NCBI GenBank assembly: GCA_023395615.1
Contig: JAEWYP010000001.1
Location: forward strand, 1 to 30,843
Direction: 5' to 3'
Length of the DNA: 30,843 nt
Origin: Bacillota bacterium
GTDB taxonomy: Bacteria > Bacillota > Clostridia > Christensenellales > Aristaeellaceae
The translations under genes and the position numbers were made by a program. Positions 7,456 through 14,565 of the stretch are shown piece after piece; the first letter of the stretch is position 1; the number at the start of each line of letters is the position of its first letter. The notes beneath the pieces are model-generated. The model searched no databases. It saw nothing but the letters and a program-made list of their open reading frames with translations, and had not been told where the DNA came from.

Positions 7456-8960
7456 TGGTTTGCTTCCTCCTGTCCGTCCAGCTCGATGGCGATATCAAAC
7501 AGCCTCCGCCATGGAAACGTGATGTTCTTAACGCGAATCGCCGGGGTCCACTCGTCCGCATACCGTTGCAGGTGTTCCGCGATAAACTGCCCCAGCGGCT
7601 CCTCAAAACCACTGATGTCGTAAAAACCGCCGCCGCGCAGCACTACCCACGCCATCGCGAGCTCCCGCACGTTTGCCATATAGGCCCAGTCCTCCAGCAG
7701 ACGAAGCTGCGTAAAGGTGTTCCCCGCGTGAACCCGCCCCTGCCGAAGCATCATATGCGCGATGCAGGTACCCGCGGAATTGGCCGCCGTGTTCCACGCC
7801 GCGTAGGACGAAAGCTTGCCCAGCAGGTGTTTCTCGCGCAGCATCCCCATCAGCTCGTTATCCGCGCCGTTTGCCAGCGCCACATCCGCCAGCGCAACCG
7901 GCTTGCCGATATGGCTGATCTCGTTCACAAATTCCGGCAGACAGCGTTCCGAAAAATAACTCGCGTCCAGGCTGGCGCTGTCCTGGCTGGCCTCCCCCAT
8001 CGCTTCGCCGCTCGCTGTGGGCGCGTTTACCATCAGCGCAAAATCCGCTTCGTCAATCCCGGCGCACACATGCCCGCCCGCCGCGGCAATCTGCCATTTC
8101 AGGTTTTCGCCCAGCGGCCTGTCCTCGTACTTGGGGATGACGAGCGCGCCTTTTACCGCGCTGTAGCGCAGGAAAACAGCCGGGTTTATCCCGCGCAGGG
8201 TGTTGACAGCCCTTGCCAGCAGCACGCCGCCCACTTCGTCCGCGCCGGAATACATATAAACGCGGTTGCTCAACCCAAGGCGGATCACCTTCTTGCGCAG
8301 TTCCCGCTGCTCTCTTGCCGCCCAGCCGTACTGGGCGCAGTCATCCAGCGGGATCACCAGAAAGTCCACAATGCCTTCCTTTACCAGATCCACCATGGCT
8401 TCGTTCACCTGTCGGTTCACCTGACGGCGCGCGGTAAAGTCGGCATTCACCTCCGGCGGCAAAGCCTGCCGGACATTCTCCAGTTTCTGCTTTTCCTCAT
8501 CGCTCAGCGTATCCCGCTCCGCCTTATCGGTCGCATAGCCAATTTCATAAAGCATACGGCCGTACGTGGCGTAATAATCCGGCTCCTCTTCCGACGAGCT
8601 GTAGGCCGGCGCCCGCATAATCAGGTTAAACGCGTAAATCTTACAGTCCGGCGCATCCCGACGCAGGGCGCGCAGCCTGTCGATTCGCCGTAAGCATTCG
8701 GCGCCGGTCAATCGGTGCAGGCGCGACGGTACGATGCCACCGTACAGCAACATATCCACCGAAAGCACCGCCGCCTGACAACCGCGAATATTCGCAACCA
8801 TCCATTCATCCAGCGCAGCGGTATCCGCCGGGCTTTTCTTGCAGCCGAGCGTTTCCCGGGGCGGCAGGCACAACTCCACGTCGCCGCCCTCGCACATCTG
8901 CGCCGGAAAAGCGTAGTTGCAGGGGCGTTCGTCCAAAGGTAGAAAAAGTATCTTGGGCAT
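7452..8960 (-). CDS. DUF4127 family protein
   Basis: A 502-residue cytoplasmic protein of a family with no established biochemical function. FLPLDERPCN (6-15) is the family's N-terminal hallmark. LLYGGIVPSRLH and FLVIPLDDCAQYGWAAREQ are further conserved-looking segments, and the PLD(E/D) motif occurs twice. I chose the ATG at 8960 because GGAGG sits 11 bases upstream; an ATG in the same frame at 8978 lies inside that ribosome binding site. The stop overlaps the nanE start (ATGA). Tight coupling to NanE and a ROK kinase suggests a role in N-acetylhexosamine or glycoside release, perhaps as a hydrolase or isomerase. That is inference from context only. Confidence 0.88.
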   Translation of the reverse strand: MPKILFLPLDERPCNYAFPAQMCEGGDVELCLPPRETLGCKKSPADTAALDEWMVANIRGCQAAVLSVDMLLYGGIVPSRLHRLTGAECLRRIDRLRALRRDAPDCKIYAFNLIMRAPAYSSSEEEPDYYATYGRMLYEIGYATDKAERDTLSDEEKQKLENVRQALPPEVNADFTARRQVNRQVNEAMVDLVKEGIVDFLVIPLDDCAQYGWAAREQRELRKKVIRLGLSNRVYMYSGADEVGGVLLARAVNTLRGINPAVFLRYSAVKGALVIPKYEDRPLGENLKWQIAAAGGHVCAGIDEADFALMVNAPTASGEAMGEASQDSASLDASYFSERCLPEFVNEISHIGKPVALADVALANGADNELMGMLREKHLLGKLSSYAAWNTAANSAGTCIAHMMLRQGRVHAGNTFTQLRLLEDWAYMANVRELAMAWVVLRGGGFYDISGFEEPLGQFIAEHLQRYADEWTPAIRVKNITFPWRRLFDIAIELDGQEEANQ

Positions 8961-9003
8961 GTTGTAAGCTTCCTCCATATTCGGCAAACGGGCTGCCGAA
9001 AGA

Positions 9004-9819
9004 TCAGATTGCGATCCACTCGCCCGGACAGGCCAGCGCGCGAACTCCGGTTTCCATTACATGCAGGGTTCTTAGCGTATCCCCGCGGGGTACCGGTACC
9101 TCTGCTGTGCGGAAAAAGCGCACCAGCTGGTGGATAAAGGCATTGAAATAATCGGATTGCATCGTCAGGATTTTCCCGCCCATCCCCAGATTCATCTGGA
9201 ACGGACTCCCCTGCGCAAAGCAGGCAATCCCGGCAAATCGGCCGCCCTCGAAAGCAACCGCCAAACGCTCGCATGCTTCGTCCTTAAGCGCCATCACCCG
9301 TTCCGGCATTTGCCGCATCAGCATGAAAAGCGGTTCCAGCTGATCCATCCCCGCCGAACGGAAACTGCCCGGTCCCCAGGAACTGACCGTATCTGCCAGT
9401 GGCAGATTTTCAAGCTCGCGCGCAAACCGCAACGGGGACGCCGCCCAGCAGGGCGTTCCACTTTTTTCGGCAATCGCGAAATACGACTCCGCCGTTTCGC
9501 CGCTCGGGGTAAAAAAGCCGCGGATGTAAGTTGGTTTTCCACTTTGCAGCGACACTTCGCAAAGCGCTCGGTTTTCCTGTTCGTCCTCCGACGGAAATAC
9601 GATCAGCCCGTCGCACTTGCTGATCACCTGATCCGGCGTTTCCACGCGAACCATGCCCGGATGCATGCACCTCGGCCGACCGATCCTGTGGTTTGGCGCC
9701 TCTCTGGTCGCGCAGACAAGCGTAATGCTTCCCTCCCCGCCGGAGGCCTCCCAGATTCGTTCCTGATAATGCTCTGCTTCCCGCAGGTTCAAACATCCGG
9801 CCAGTAAACCCAGTTTCAT
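9004..9819 (-). CDS. Degenerate Gfo/Idh/MocA-like protein
   Basis: A 271-residue protein whose layout resembles Gfo/Idh/MocA sugar oxidoreductases. DGLIVFPSEDEQENRALCEV (70-89) resembles the beta-strand and helix after the dinucleotide fold. Residues 91-135 parallel the AGK...EKP region and the following helix. The C-terminal part (FIHQLVRFF...GDTLRTLHVMETG) resembles the family's terminal helix. The protein lacks a clear GxGxxG nucleotide motif (GLLAGCLN instead), and the EKP catalytic motif is replaced by IRGFF. It may be a non-catalytic or altered-function relative. The start at 9819 is supported by AAAGGAGAGG just upstream. It is the first enzyme-like gene of the run, 43 bp before DUF4127. 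Confidence 0.55.
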   Translation of the reverse strand: MKLGLLAGCLNLREAEHYQERIWEASGGEGSITLVCATREAPNHRIGRPRCMHPGMVRVETPDQVISKCDGLIVFPSEDEQENRALCEVSLQSGKPTYIRGFFTPSGETAESYFAIAEKSGTPCWAASPLRFARELENLPLADTVSSWGPGSFRSAGMDQLEPLFMLMRQMPERVMALKDEACERLAVAFEGGRFAGIACFAQGSPFQMNLGMGGKILTMQSDYFNAFIHQLVRFFRTAEVPVPRGDTLRTLHVMETGVRALACPGEWIAI

Positions 9820-9909
9820 CGCGCCTCTCCTTTCCCCGCGCCGATCCCCGATCGCTCCGAAACGCATCCGGGTGAAGAGGCATCATCCCTCCAGTGTCGT
9901 TTCTTCGCC

Positions 9910-10791
9910 CTATTCCTTCTGATCCCGGACGCTCTGCAGAAACTCGGACGCGGTCACGCCTTCAAACTTTTTAAACGCTTTGCTGAAGGCATGGATGGAT
10001 TCGTATCCCGCACGTTCCGCGGTTTCGGTCACGCTCATGCCGCGCATCATATCCGCGCGCGCCTGCGCAAACCTCAGCCGGGTTTGATATGCTTTCAGGC
10101 TTTCACCGGTCACGGCGGAAAACTCCCGGGCGATGTGCGCGTAGCTGTAGCCAAACTCCCGGCTCAAATCCTGCAGGCGATCCAGATTTCCCTGCTGCGT
10201 CTCCAGATACAGGATCACATCGTGAACCAGCTTGGCATTCTCTCCGCCCGCGTCGTTGAGCGGGTAGCAGTTTTTTGGCTCCGTATGCGCCAGCCGGAAC
10301 GTGGAGCAGAGAATTTCGTTCAGGTATCCTTCCATTAAAATCTGGGAGAAGCCGTCGCGGCGTACAATTTCATCCAGCAGGTTCATGTACGTCTGCTGTA
10401 TTTCCAGCGTGCCCTGCACAATCCGCACCGTCGGCCGGTCAAAGAACGACTTCAGCTCGGCATACGTGTTGGGCAAAGGGCTGGCAAAATCGAAACCGAG
10501 GTACAGCATGCGCATCGGGTCGATTTTGGAGGAACGGATCGCGTGGATTTCGTGCCGGCCATTCAGAAATAAATCCCCTTTGTGAACCTCATATGCCTTT
10601 CCGTCCGCTTCAAAAATCGCATCTCCGGAAACGATCAGAGAAATTTCGTCCACCCATTGCTGATGCGGTTCCACCTGATAACCGGGTTCGCACTTCAGGT
10701 CTCCCACCTGCGCGAGCAGGTAGTTACCCAGTTGCATTAACATCAGGTTGTATTCTTTGTTGAAGTGGTACCTCGCGCGGTTCTGAGGCAT
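9910..10791 (-). CDS. AraC family transcriptional regulator with cupin-like sensor domain
   Basis: A 293-residue cytoplasmic regulator. The N-terminal half (about 20-150) has the cupin/AraC_binding pattern (HQQWVDEISLIVSGDAIF...HKGDLFLNGRHEIHAI). The C-terminal 100 residues hold the two helix-turn-helix units of AraC proteins (LQDLSREFGYSYAHIAREF and VTETAERAGYESIHAFSKAFKKFEG, split by linker helix). The start at 10791 is preferred because GGAGG lies eight bases upstream, while the GTG/ATG five codons earlier overlaps it. It lies 90 bp upstream of the DUF4127/NanE/importer genes in the same direction and is probably their local activator, sensing the imported sugar or a derivative. Confidence 0.9.
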   Translation of the reverse strand: MPQNRARYHFNKEYNLMLMQLGNYLLAQVGDLKCEPGYQVEPHQQWVDEISLIVSGDAIFEADGKAYEVHKGDLFLNGRHEIHAIRSSKIDPMRMLYLGFDFASPLPNTYAELKSFFDRPTVRIVQGTLEIQQTYMNLLDEIVRRDGFSQILMEGYLNEILCSTFRLAHTEPKNCYPLNDAGGENAKLVHDVILYLETQQGNLDRLQDLSREFGYSYAHIAREFSAVTGESLKAYQTRLRFAQARADMMRGMSVTETAERAGYESIHAFSKAFKKFEGVTASEFLQSVRDQKE

Positions 10792-10810
10792 ATCTCTCGC
10801 CTCCATTTGC

Positions 10811-10816
10811 AGTATA
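10811..10816 (-). promoter_or_regulatory. Candidate -10 element upstream of the AraC gene
   Basis: On the minus strand TATACT occurs 20 bases before the AraC start, preceded by a near copy (ATACT) ten bases further upstream. I cannot find a good -35 at 16-18 bases, so if real the promoter may need an activator. The 123-bp gap here otherwise holds only a weak TCCGG/CCGGA hairpin after GH4. Confidence 0.35.
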
Positions 10817-10914
10817 GTGAAGTATGCTTCGTATGGCTTTGTCGGTTTTTCTTTTCAGCTTGTCCCTTTTGTGCTTTTTTGAACCATCCGGGATCAGGTC
10901 CGGAAAACGCCTGT

Positions 10915-12204
10915 TTATCGCAGTTCTCCGACGAACTGGGGAAAGGTTTTGCACAGGTCGTCCACGATCGTGACCGCGTTTTGATAGCCGTGGATCAGGG
11001 GATGGTGCGTCAGCGCCTCGACAGCCAGCTTTCGCGAACGGTTTACCGATGCTTCCACCGTGCGGCTCTCGTACGCCTTCACGCTCTGGATCAGCCCGCG
11101 AACCGCCGCCGGAAGCGGCCCGGCCGCCAGCGGCTGCACGCCGTTGCGGTTCACCAGCGCGTTGATCTCCACCACCGCGTCCGGTTCCAGGTCGGGGATG
11201 GCGCTTCCGTTGCGGCAGCAAAGCGGCATCTCCAGCCCCTGCGGGCTGCACAGCGCCTCCATCAGCAATGTGGCGACAGTGGAATAATAAGCGCCGCCGC
11301 GCATTTCCAGCTGCTTGGGCTTGTCGCACAGGGTGGGATCGGCATACAGCGAGAACAGCTCATCCTGCATCGCCTCGATCTGCTCGCCGCGCGTACCCGG
11401 GCCTTCCGCATCCTCCCGCTCCCGGCGGAGCATCTCCTGCTCAAAATAGTAATACTGCAGATAGGGCGAGGGCACCAGCCCAAGCAGGGCGATCAGGTCC
11501 TGCACCCCTTCCACGCTGGGAATATTCTTGACCAGCTGGCTGGTGAAAAGGCCGCGGTCAATCATCGTTTGCAGCATGGGTTCGCCGTCCAGCAGTACTT
11601 CCGTGATGTAGCTCAGGTGGTTAAGACCCGTCATTTTCACCGTAACCCGTTCCACCGGCACGTTCAGCGCATGCGCCGCGTCCATGCGCATGTTGTAGGG
11701 CACGTTGCACAGGCCCACACAGCGGATGGACGAGTGCCGCAGCACCGCTTCGGTAATGATGCCCGAGGGGTTGGTAAAATTAATCAGCCACGCGTCCGGG
11801 CAGGTTTGTTCCATCTGCCGGGCCAGGTTCAACGTTGCAGGGATGGTTCGCATGGCTTTGCAGAAGCCGCCCGCTCCCGTGGTTTCCTGCCCGAGCAGCC
11901 CCAGCGCCAGCGGCATCCGCTCGTCGTGAATGCGCGCCTTCATCAACCCCACGCGGAACTGGCTTACAACGAACCGGCACCCCGTAAGCGCTTCCGGCAG
12001 GGTATCGGCAATCGTGAACTTCGCCGTAACGCCTGCCTTGTTGGCCATCCGTCCGGCCAGCCCGCAAATGGTTTCCACCCGGCCGCGCCCTTCCGGCAGG
12101 TCGTAAAACGCAACCTCCAGCGGCGCGAAGGTTTTGGAATGTAATAACCCCTGAATAATTTCCGGCGTATAGCTGCTGCCAGCCCCGATAATCGCGATCT
12201 TCAA
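10915..12204 (-). CDS. Glycoside hydrolase family 4, 6-phospho-glycosidase type
   Basis: A 429-residue GH4 enzyme. These enzymes cleave glycosides by an NAD+- and divalent-metal-dependent redox/elimination mechanism and usually act on 6-phosphorylated disaccharides. KIAIIGAGSSYTPE (2-15) is the NAD-binding motif, NFTNPSG is at 142-148, and GLCNVP (164-169) supplies the metal-binding Cys166. GLNHLSY (193-199) contains the second metal ligand, His196. The CNVP form resembles 6-phospho-beta-glucosidases more than alpha-galactosidases or alpha-glucuronidases. The start is TTG, chosen because GGGAGGGG sits five bases upstream and no ATG fits. It lies 131 bp after a sugar-kinase gene in a LacI-regulated group, suggesting the kinase provides its phosphorylated substrate. 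Confidence 0.93.
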   Translation of the reverse strand: MKIAIIGAGSSYTPEIIQGLLHSKTFAPLEVAFYDLPEGRGRVETICGLAGRMANKAGVTAKFTIADTLPEALTGCRFVVSQFRVGLMKARIHDERMPLALGLLGQETTGAGGFCKAMRTIPATLNLARQMEQTCPDAWLINFTNPSGIITEAVLRHSSIRCVGLCNVPYNMRMDAAHALNVPVERVTVKMTGLNHLSYITEVLLDGEPMLQTMIDRGLFTSQLVKNIPSVEGVQDLIALLGLVPSPYLQYYYFEQEMLRREREDAEGPGTRGEQIEAMQDELFSLYADPTLCDKPKQLEMRGGAYYSTVATLLMEALCSPQGLEMPLCCRNGSAIPDLEPDAVVEINALVNRNGVQPLAAGPLPAAVRGLIQSVKAYESRTVEASVNRSRKLAVEALTHHPLIHGYQNAVTIVDDLCKTFPQFVGELR

Positions 12205-12335
12205 ATGAACCCCTCCCAACTTATTTGTTTCTGTCAACGGCAGATACGGTTCCCGCCCGGATTTCACCCCTGCCGGGATCAAACGTATGAAAGCCGCATC
12301 CTTACACCACACGAGTTTCTTCCTGTTCCGGCGTG

Positions 12336-13328
12336 TTACAGGCCGGGTATTGCCGCCAGCTGCTCTTTGAGCGCCTGTTTTTGTTCGGCTGGCAAACGTT
12401 TACCAATCATGGAAAAAGAGCGGAACAACGCACCTATAACCGGCTGGCTGCGAATCAGCAAGGGAACTGCACGCGGCACAAAGGCCGACAGCCGGGTTTG
12501 CAGCGGTTCCAGAATCCGTCGGTTCGTATCCCGGGTATACAGGGAGCCGGAAAGCACGACCGGCACCGCCTGATCCGCCATCCCGGCGCGGGTAATCAGC
12601 CTCCCCAGCATTTCGCCCAGTTCTTCGCCGTGCTGCTGTAAAATACGCAGGCAAACCGCGTCCCCTTCGTTCGCCAGATCAAAAACAAGCTTCGGGATTG
12701 GGAACTCCCGGGGATAACGGTAATCGCTCCGGTACGTGCGCAGCGCGAGTTCGTCCATCGTCACGCAGCCGCAAACCTCCGGCAGCCGCTGTGAAAGCAG
12801 AGTGGGCTCGCCCGTTCCCTCGCTGTCGCGGAATGCGTAATGCAGGGCGGTTTCCGCCAGCTGCTGCCCGCCGCCGTAATTACCCAGCATATAGCCCAGC
12901 GCGCGCACCGAAAGGAGCGACCCGTCCGGCTTCAGCACCCCCAGATTGGCGCCGGTACCGCAGATGGAAACCGCACCCCAGTCCTGCTGCGCTTCCGTAA
13001 AAAAGGCAATCCAGCTGTCGTTGACGATCTCGAAAGGGATTGGCGCAAGCGGCAGGTTCGCGCGCAGCAACGCGAAATCCTCCGGCAGGTCGGCGCCTGC
13101 CATGCCCAGAAAGGCAAACGCCACCTCCCCGCGCCGGATTCCCGCGCGTTCGCAGGCTTCGTCCACCGCCCGGGATACGTTTTCCATCGCCGTTTCGATG
13201 CCGTCGATCTGGTGGTTGGAGCCTCCCGTTCTGCTAAAGCCGACGATTCGCCCTCCCAGTTCCGCTATGACGCAATCCGTTTTAGTGCCTCCGCCGTCGA
13301 TACCGATCACATATCGTTTCTCGCCCAT
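12336..13328 (-). CDS. BadF/BadG-type sugar kinase (N-acetylglucosamine kinase-like)
   Basis: A 330-residue ASKHA-fold kinase. GIDGGGTKTD (9-18) is the phosphate-1 motif, FLGMAGAD and NDSWIAFF resemble the connecting and phosphate-2 regions with a candidate catalytic Asp, SICGTGANLGVL is a second glycine-rich nucleotide segment, and VVLSGSLY is the adenosine-type loop. Characterised relatives phosphorylate GlcNAc, MurNAc, glucosamine or related sugars using ATP. It starts 15 bp after lacI stops and precedes GH4, so the three form one group. A likely role is phosphorylating an imported disaccharide or the monosaccharide GH4 releases. An exact copy of the lacI operator sequence lies within its 3-prime part. 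Confidence 0.87.
   Translation of the reverse strand: MGEKRYVIGIDGGGTKTDCVIAELGGRIVGFSRTGGSNHQIDGIETAMENVSRAVDEACERAGIRRGEVAFAFLGMAGADLPEDFALLRANLPLAPIPFEIVNDSWIAFFTEAQQDWGAVSICGTGANLGVLKPDGSLLSVRALGYMLGNYGGGQQLAETALHYAFRDSEGTGEPTLLSQRLPEVCGCVTMDELALRTYRSDYRYPREFPIPKLVFDLANEGDAVCLRILQQHGEELGEMLGRLITRAGMADQAVPVVLSGSLYTRDTNRRILEPLQTRLSAFVPRAVPLLIRSQPVIGALFRSFSMIGKRLPAEQKQALKEQLAAIPGL
12391..12404. promoter_or_regulatory. Intragenic exact copy of the LacI-type operator
   Basis: GGCAAACGTTTACC is identical over 14 bases, in the same orientation, to the core of the operator at 14375-14388. It lies near the 3-prime end of the kinase gene, 187 bases before the GH4 start. The kinase reads GGT AAA CGT TTG here, a T/A-ending codon run in a mostly G/C-ending gene. 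It could be an auxiliary operator (looping) or a control site for GH4. Confidence 0.55.
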
Positions 13329-13343
13329 GCGTCCGCCTCTTTC

Positions 13344-14357
13344 TTAAATACTCGCCACCGTGCTTTTTTCCACGAGGTTCGTCGTATATACCCGCGTGAT
13401 GCGGTCCTTCCGGTCCCCCTGCAAAAATCGGGACAGCAGCGTTACGCTGTCGTAGCCGATTTCATACAACGGTTGAGCAACGCTGGTGATCGGCGGGCCG
13501 GCATACCCGGCGAGGATTGTCTGGTTGTCAAACCCCATTACAGAAATATCACCGGGCACGTCCACCCCCTGCCGCACCGCGCACTGGATGGCCGCCGCCG
13601 CCGTAACGTCGTCGTAGCAGAGCACGGCGGAAGGCCGTTCTTCTTCCGGCATGGCGAGAAACCCGGCCATGATCCTGCCCCCATCCTCCCAGCCGGTTTC
13701 CAGATAGCGTACCAGCGAAAGACCCCCGCGCAGCCCCAGGCTGCGCAGCGCTTCCTCGTACCCGGCCAAACGCTCCACACACACGCTACGATCCTGCTTG
13801 CCCGCAATGTAGGCGATTCGGCGGTGCCCCCTGCCATACAGATAACGCACGGCGTTAAAAACCCCGTGGCGGTTATCAATCAGGAGGCGGTGGGTTTCCA
13901 GCCCCCGGATGTCGTTTTCAATCAGGAACAGCGGAAAGTTGGTCGCGTACAGTTCCCGGATAAACGGCTCGTCCAGGTAGCAGGTGCCGTACAGGATAAT
14001 GCCGTCCACCACCCCGTTGCTGAGGTAGCGCACGTATTCCCTTTTTCGTTCGGAATCATCCGCCATCACGCTGCAGAACACCACACGGTAATCGGTTTCC
14101 TCCGCGCCGGATTCAAACCCCAGAATCAGATCATGAAAGAACGGATCGTGAAGGTTATTCACAATCACCCCGATAGCTCCCGTGTCTTTTTTAACCAGAG
14201 AACGGGCTGCCGTGTTGGGGGCATATCCCAGCCGCTGTGCCACTTGCAGCACGCGTTCGCGGTGCTCAGGCTGTACGGCGCGGCTGCCCGTGAGCGCCCG
14301 GGAAACGGTGGCGACGGAAACCCCCGCCTGTTCCGCAATTTGTTTGATGGTAATCAA
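13344..14357 (-). CDS. LacI family transcriptional regulator
   Basis: A 337-residue repressor. ITIKQIAEQAGVSVATVSRALTG (2-24, split by the turn) is the LacI DNA-binding helix-turn-helix, and the hinge helix is near NTAARSLV (48-55). The periplasmic-binding-protein-like effector domain runs from about 60 to 330 (GAIGVIVNNLHDPFF, AIQCAVRQGVDVPGDISVMGFDN). The start is TTG, with AGGAGAGG shortly upstream. A palindromic site overlaps the expected transcription start of its own promoter, so it very likely represses itself together with the kinase and GH4 genes 15 bp and further downstream. The effector is probably a sugar or phospho-sugar of that pathway. Confidence 0.95.
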   Translation of the reverse strand: MITIKQIAEQAGVSVATVSRALTGSRAVQPEHRERVLQVAQRLGYAPNTAARSLVKKDTGAIGVIVNNLHDPFFHDLILGFESGAEETDYRVVFCSVMADDSERKREYVRYLSNGVVDGIILYGTCYLDEPFIRELYATNFPLFLIENDIRGLETHRLLIDNRHGVFNAVRYLYGRGHRRIAYIAGKQDRSVCVERLAGYEEALRSLGLRGGLSLVRYLETGWEDGGRIMAGFLAMPEEERPSAVLCYDDVTAAAAIQCAVRQGVDVPGDISVMGFDNQTILAGYAGPPITSVAQPLYEIGYDSVTLLSRFLQGDRKDRITRVYTTNLVEKSTVASI

Positions 14358-14373
14358 AGATACCTCTCCTCAC

Positions 14374-14389
14374 CGGCAAACGTTTACCG
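14374..14389. promoter_or_regulatory. LacI-type operator in front of lacI
   Basis: CGGCAAACGTTTACCG is a 16-bp palindrome about a central CG with one mismatched pair. It has the typical LacI/GalR-family operator form. It lies between the -10 box and the start codon, so a bound repressor would block initiation. Confidence 0.8.
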
Positions 14390-14394
14390 TAATA

Positions 14395-14422
14395 AGTATA
14401 CCTCATTTTTCTCCAGTTGCAA
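14395..14422 (-). promoter_or_regulatory. Promoter of the lacI-kinase-GH4 group
   Basis: On the minus strand TTGCAA (-35, 14417-14422) is followed after 16 bases by TATACT (-10, 14395-14400). The LacI palindrome starts six bases further downstream, covering the likely transcription start. Confidence 0.75.
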
Positions 14423-14475
14423 GAGGGGCTGTTCTTTCCCCGTCAACATAAACATTGCATATTCCTCACCCACTA

Positions 14476-14549
14476 AAAAGGGCAGGCAGGCCCGCCCCAC
14501 ATCGAACCCGGAGGGGTTCGTATCAGGGAGGTCACTTGTCTGCCCTTTT
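14476..14549. terminator. Long hairpin terminator between GH95 and lacI, probably bidirectional
   Basis: AAAAGGGCAGGCA (14476-14488) pairs with TGTCTGCCCTTTT (14537-14549) through 13 positions with one G-T pair. The loop contains a second stem, CGAACCC/GGGTTCG (14503-14509 with 14514-14520). The minus-strand copy ends in GCCCTTTTTA, as expected of a terminator for GH95. The plus-strand copy also ends in TTTT. Confidence 0.7.
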
Positions 14550-14565
14550 ATACGGATTCGGGATT

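Noticed and set aside
12279..12290. Second weak LacI-like palindrome TCAAACGTATGA between the kinase and GH4 genes
   Set aside because: Only 10 of 12 positions are symmetric and the core differs from the AAACGTTT operator. It is not strong enough to list as a site.
14480..14545. Structure resembling a tRNA (GGGCAGA acceptor-like arm, GGTTCGA-like loop)
   Set aside because: There is no anticodon arm, the GGTTCG stem is not next to the acceptor-like arm, and a T-run follows. A terminator explains it better.
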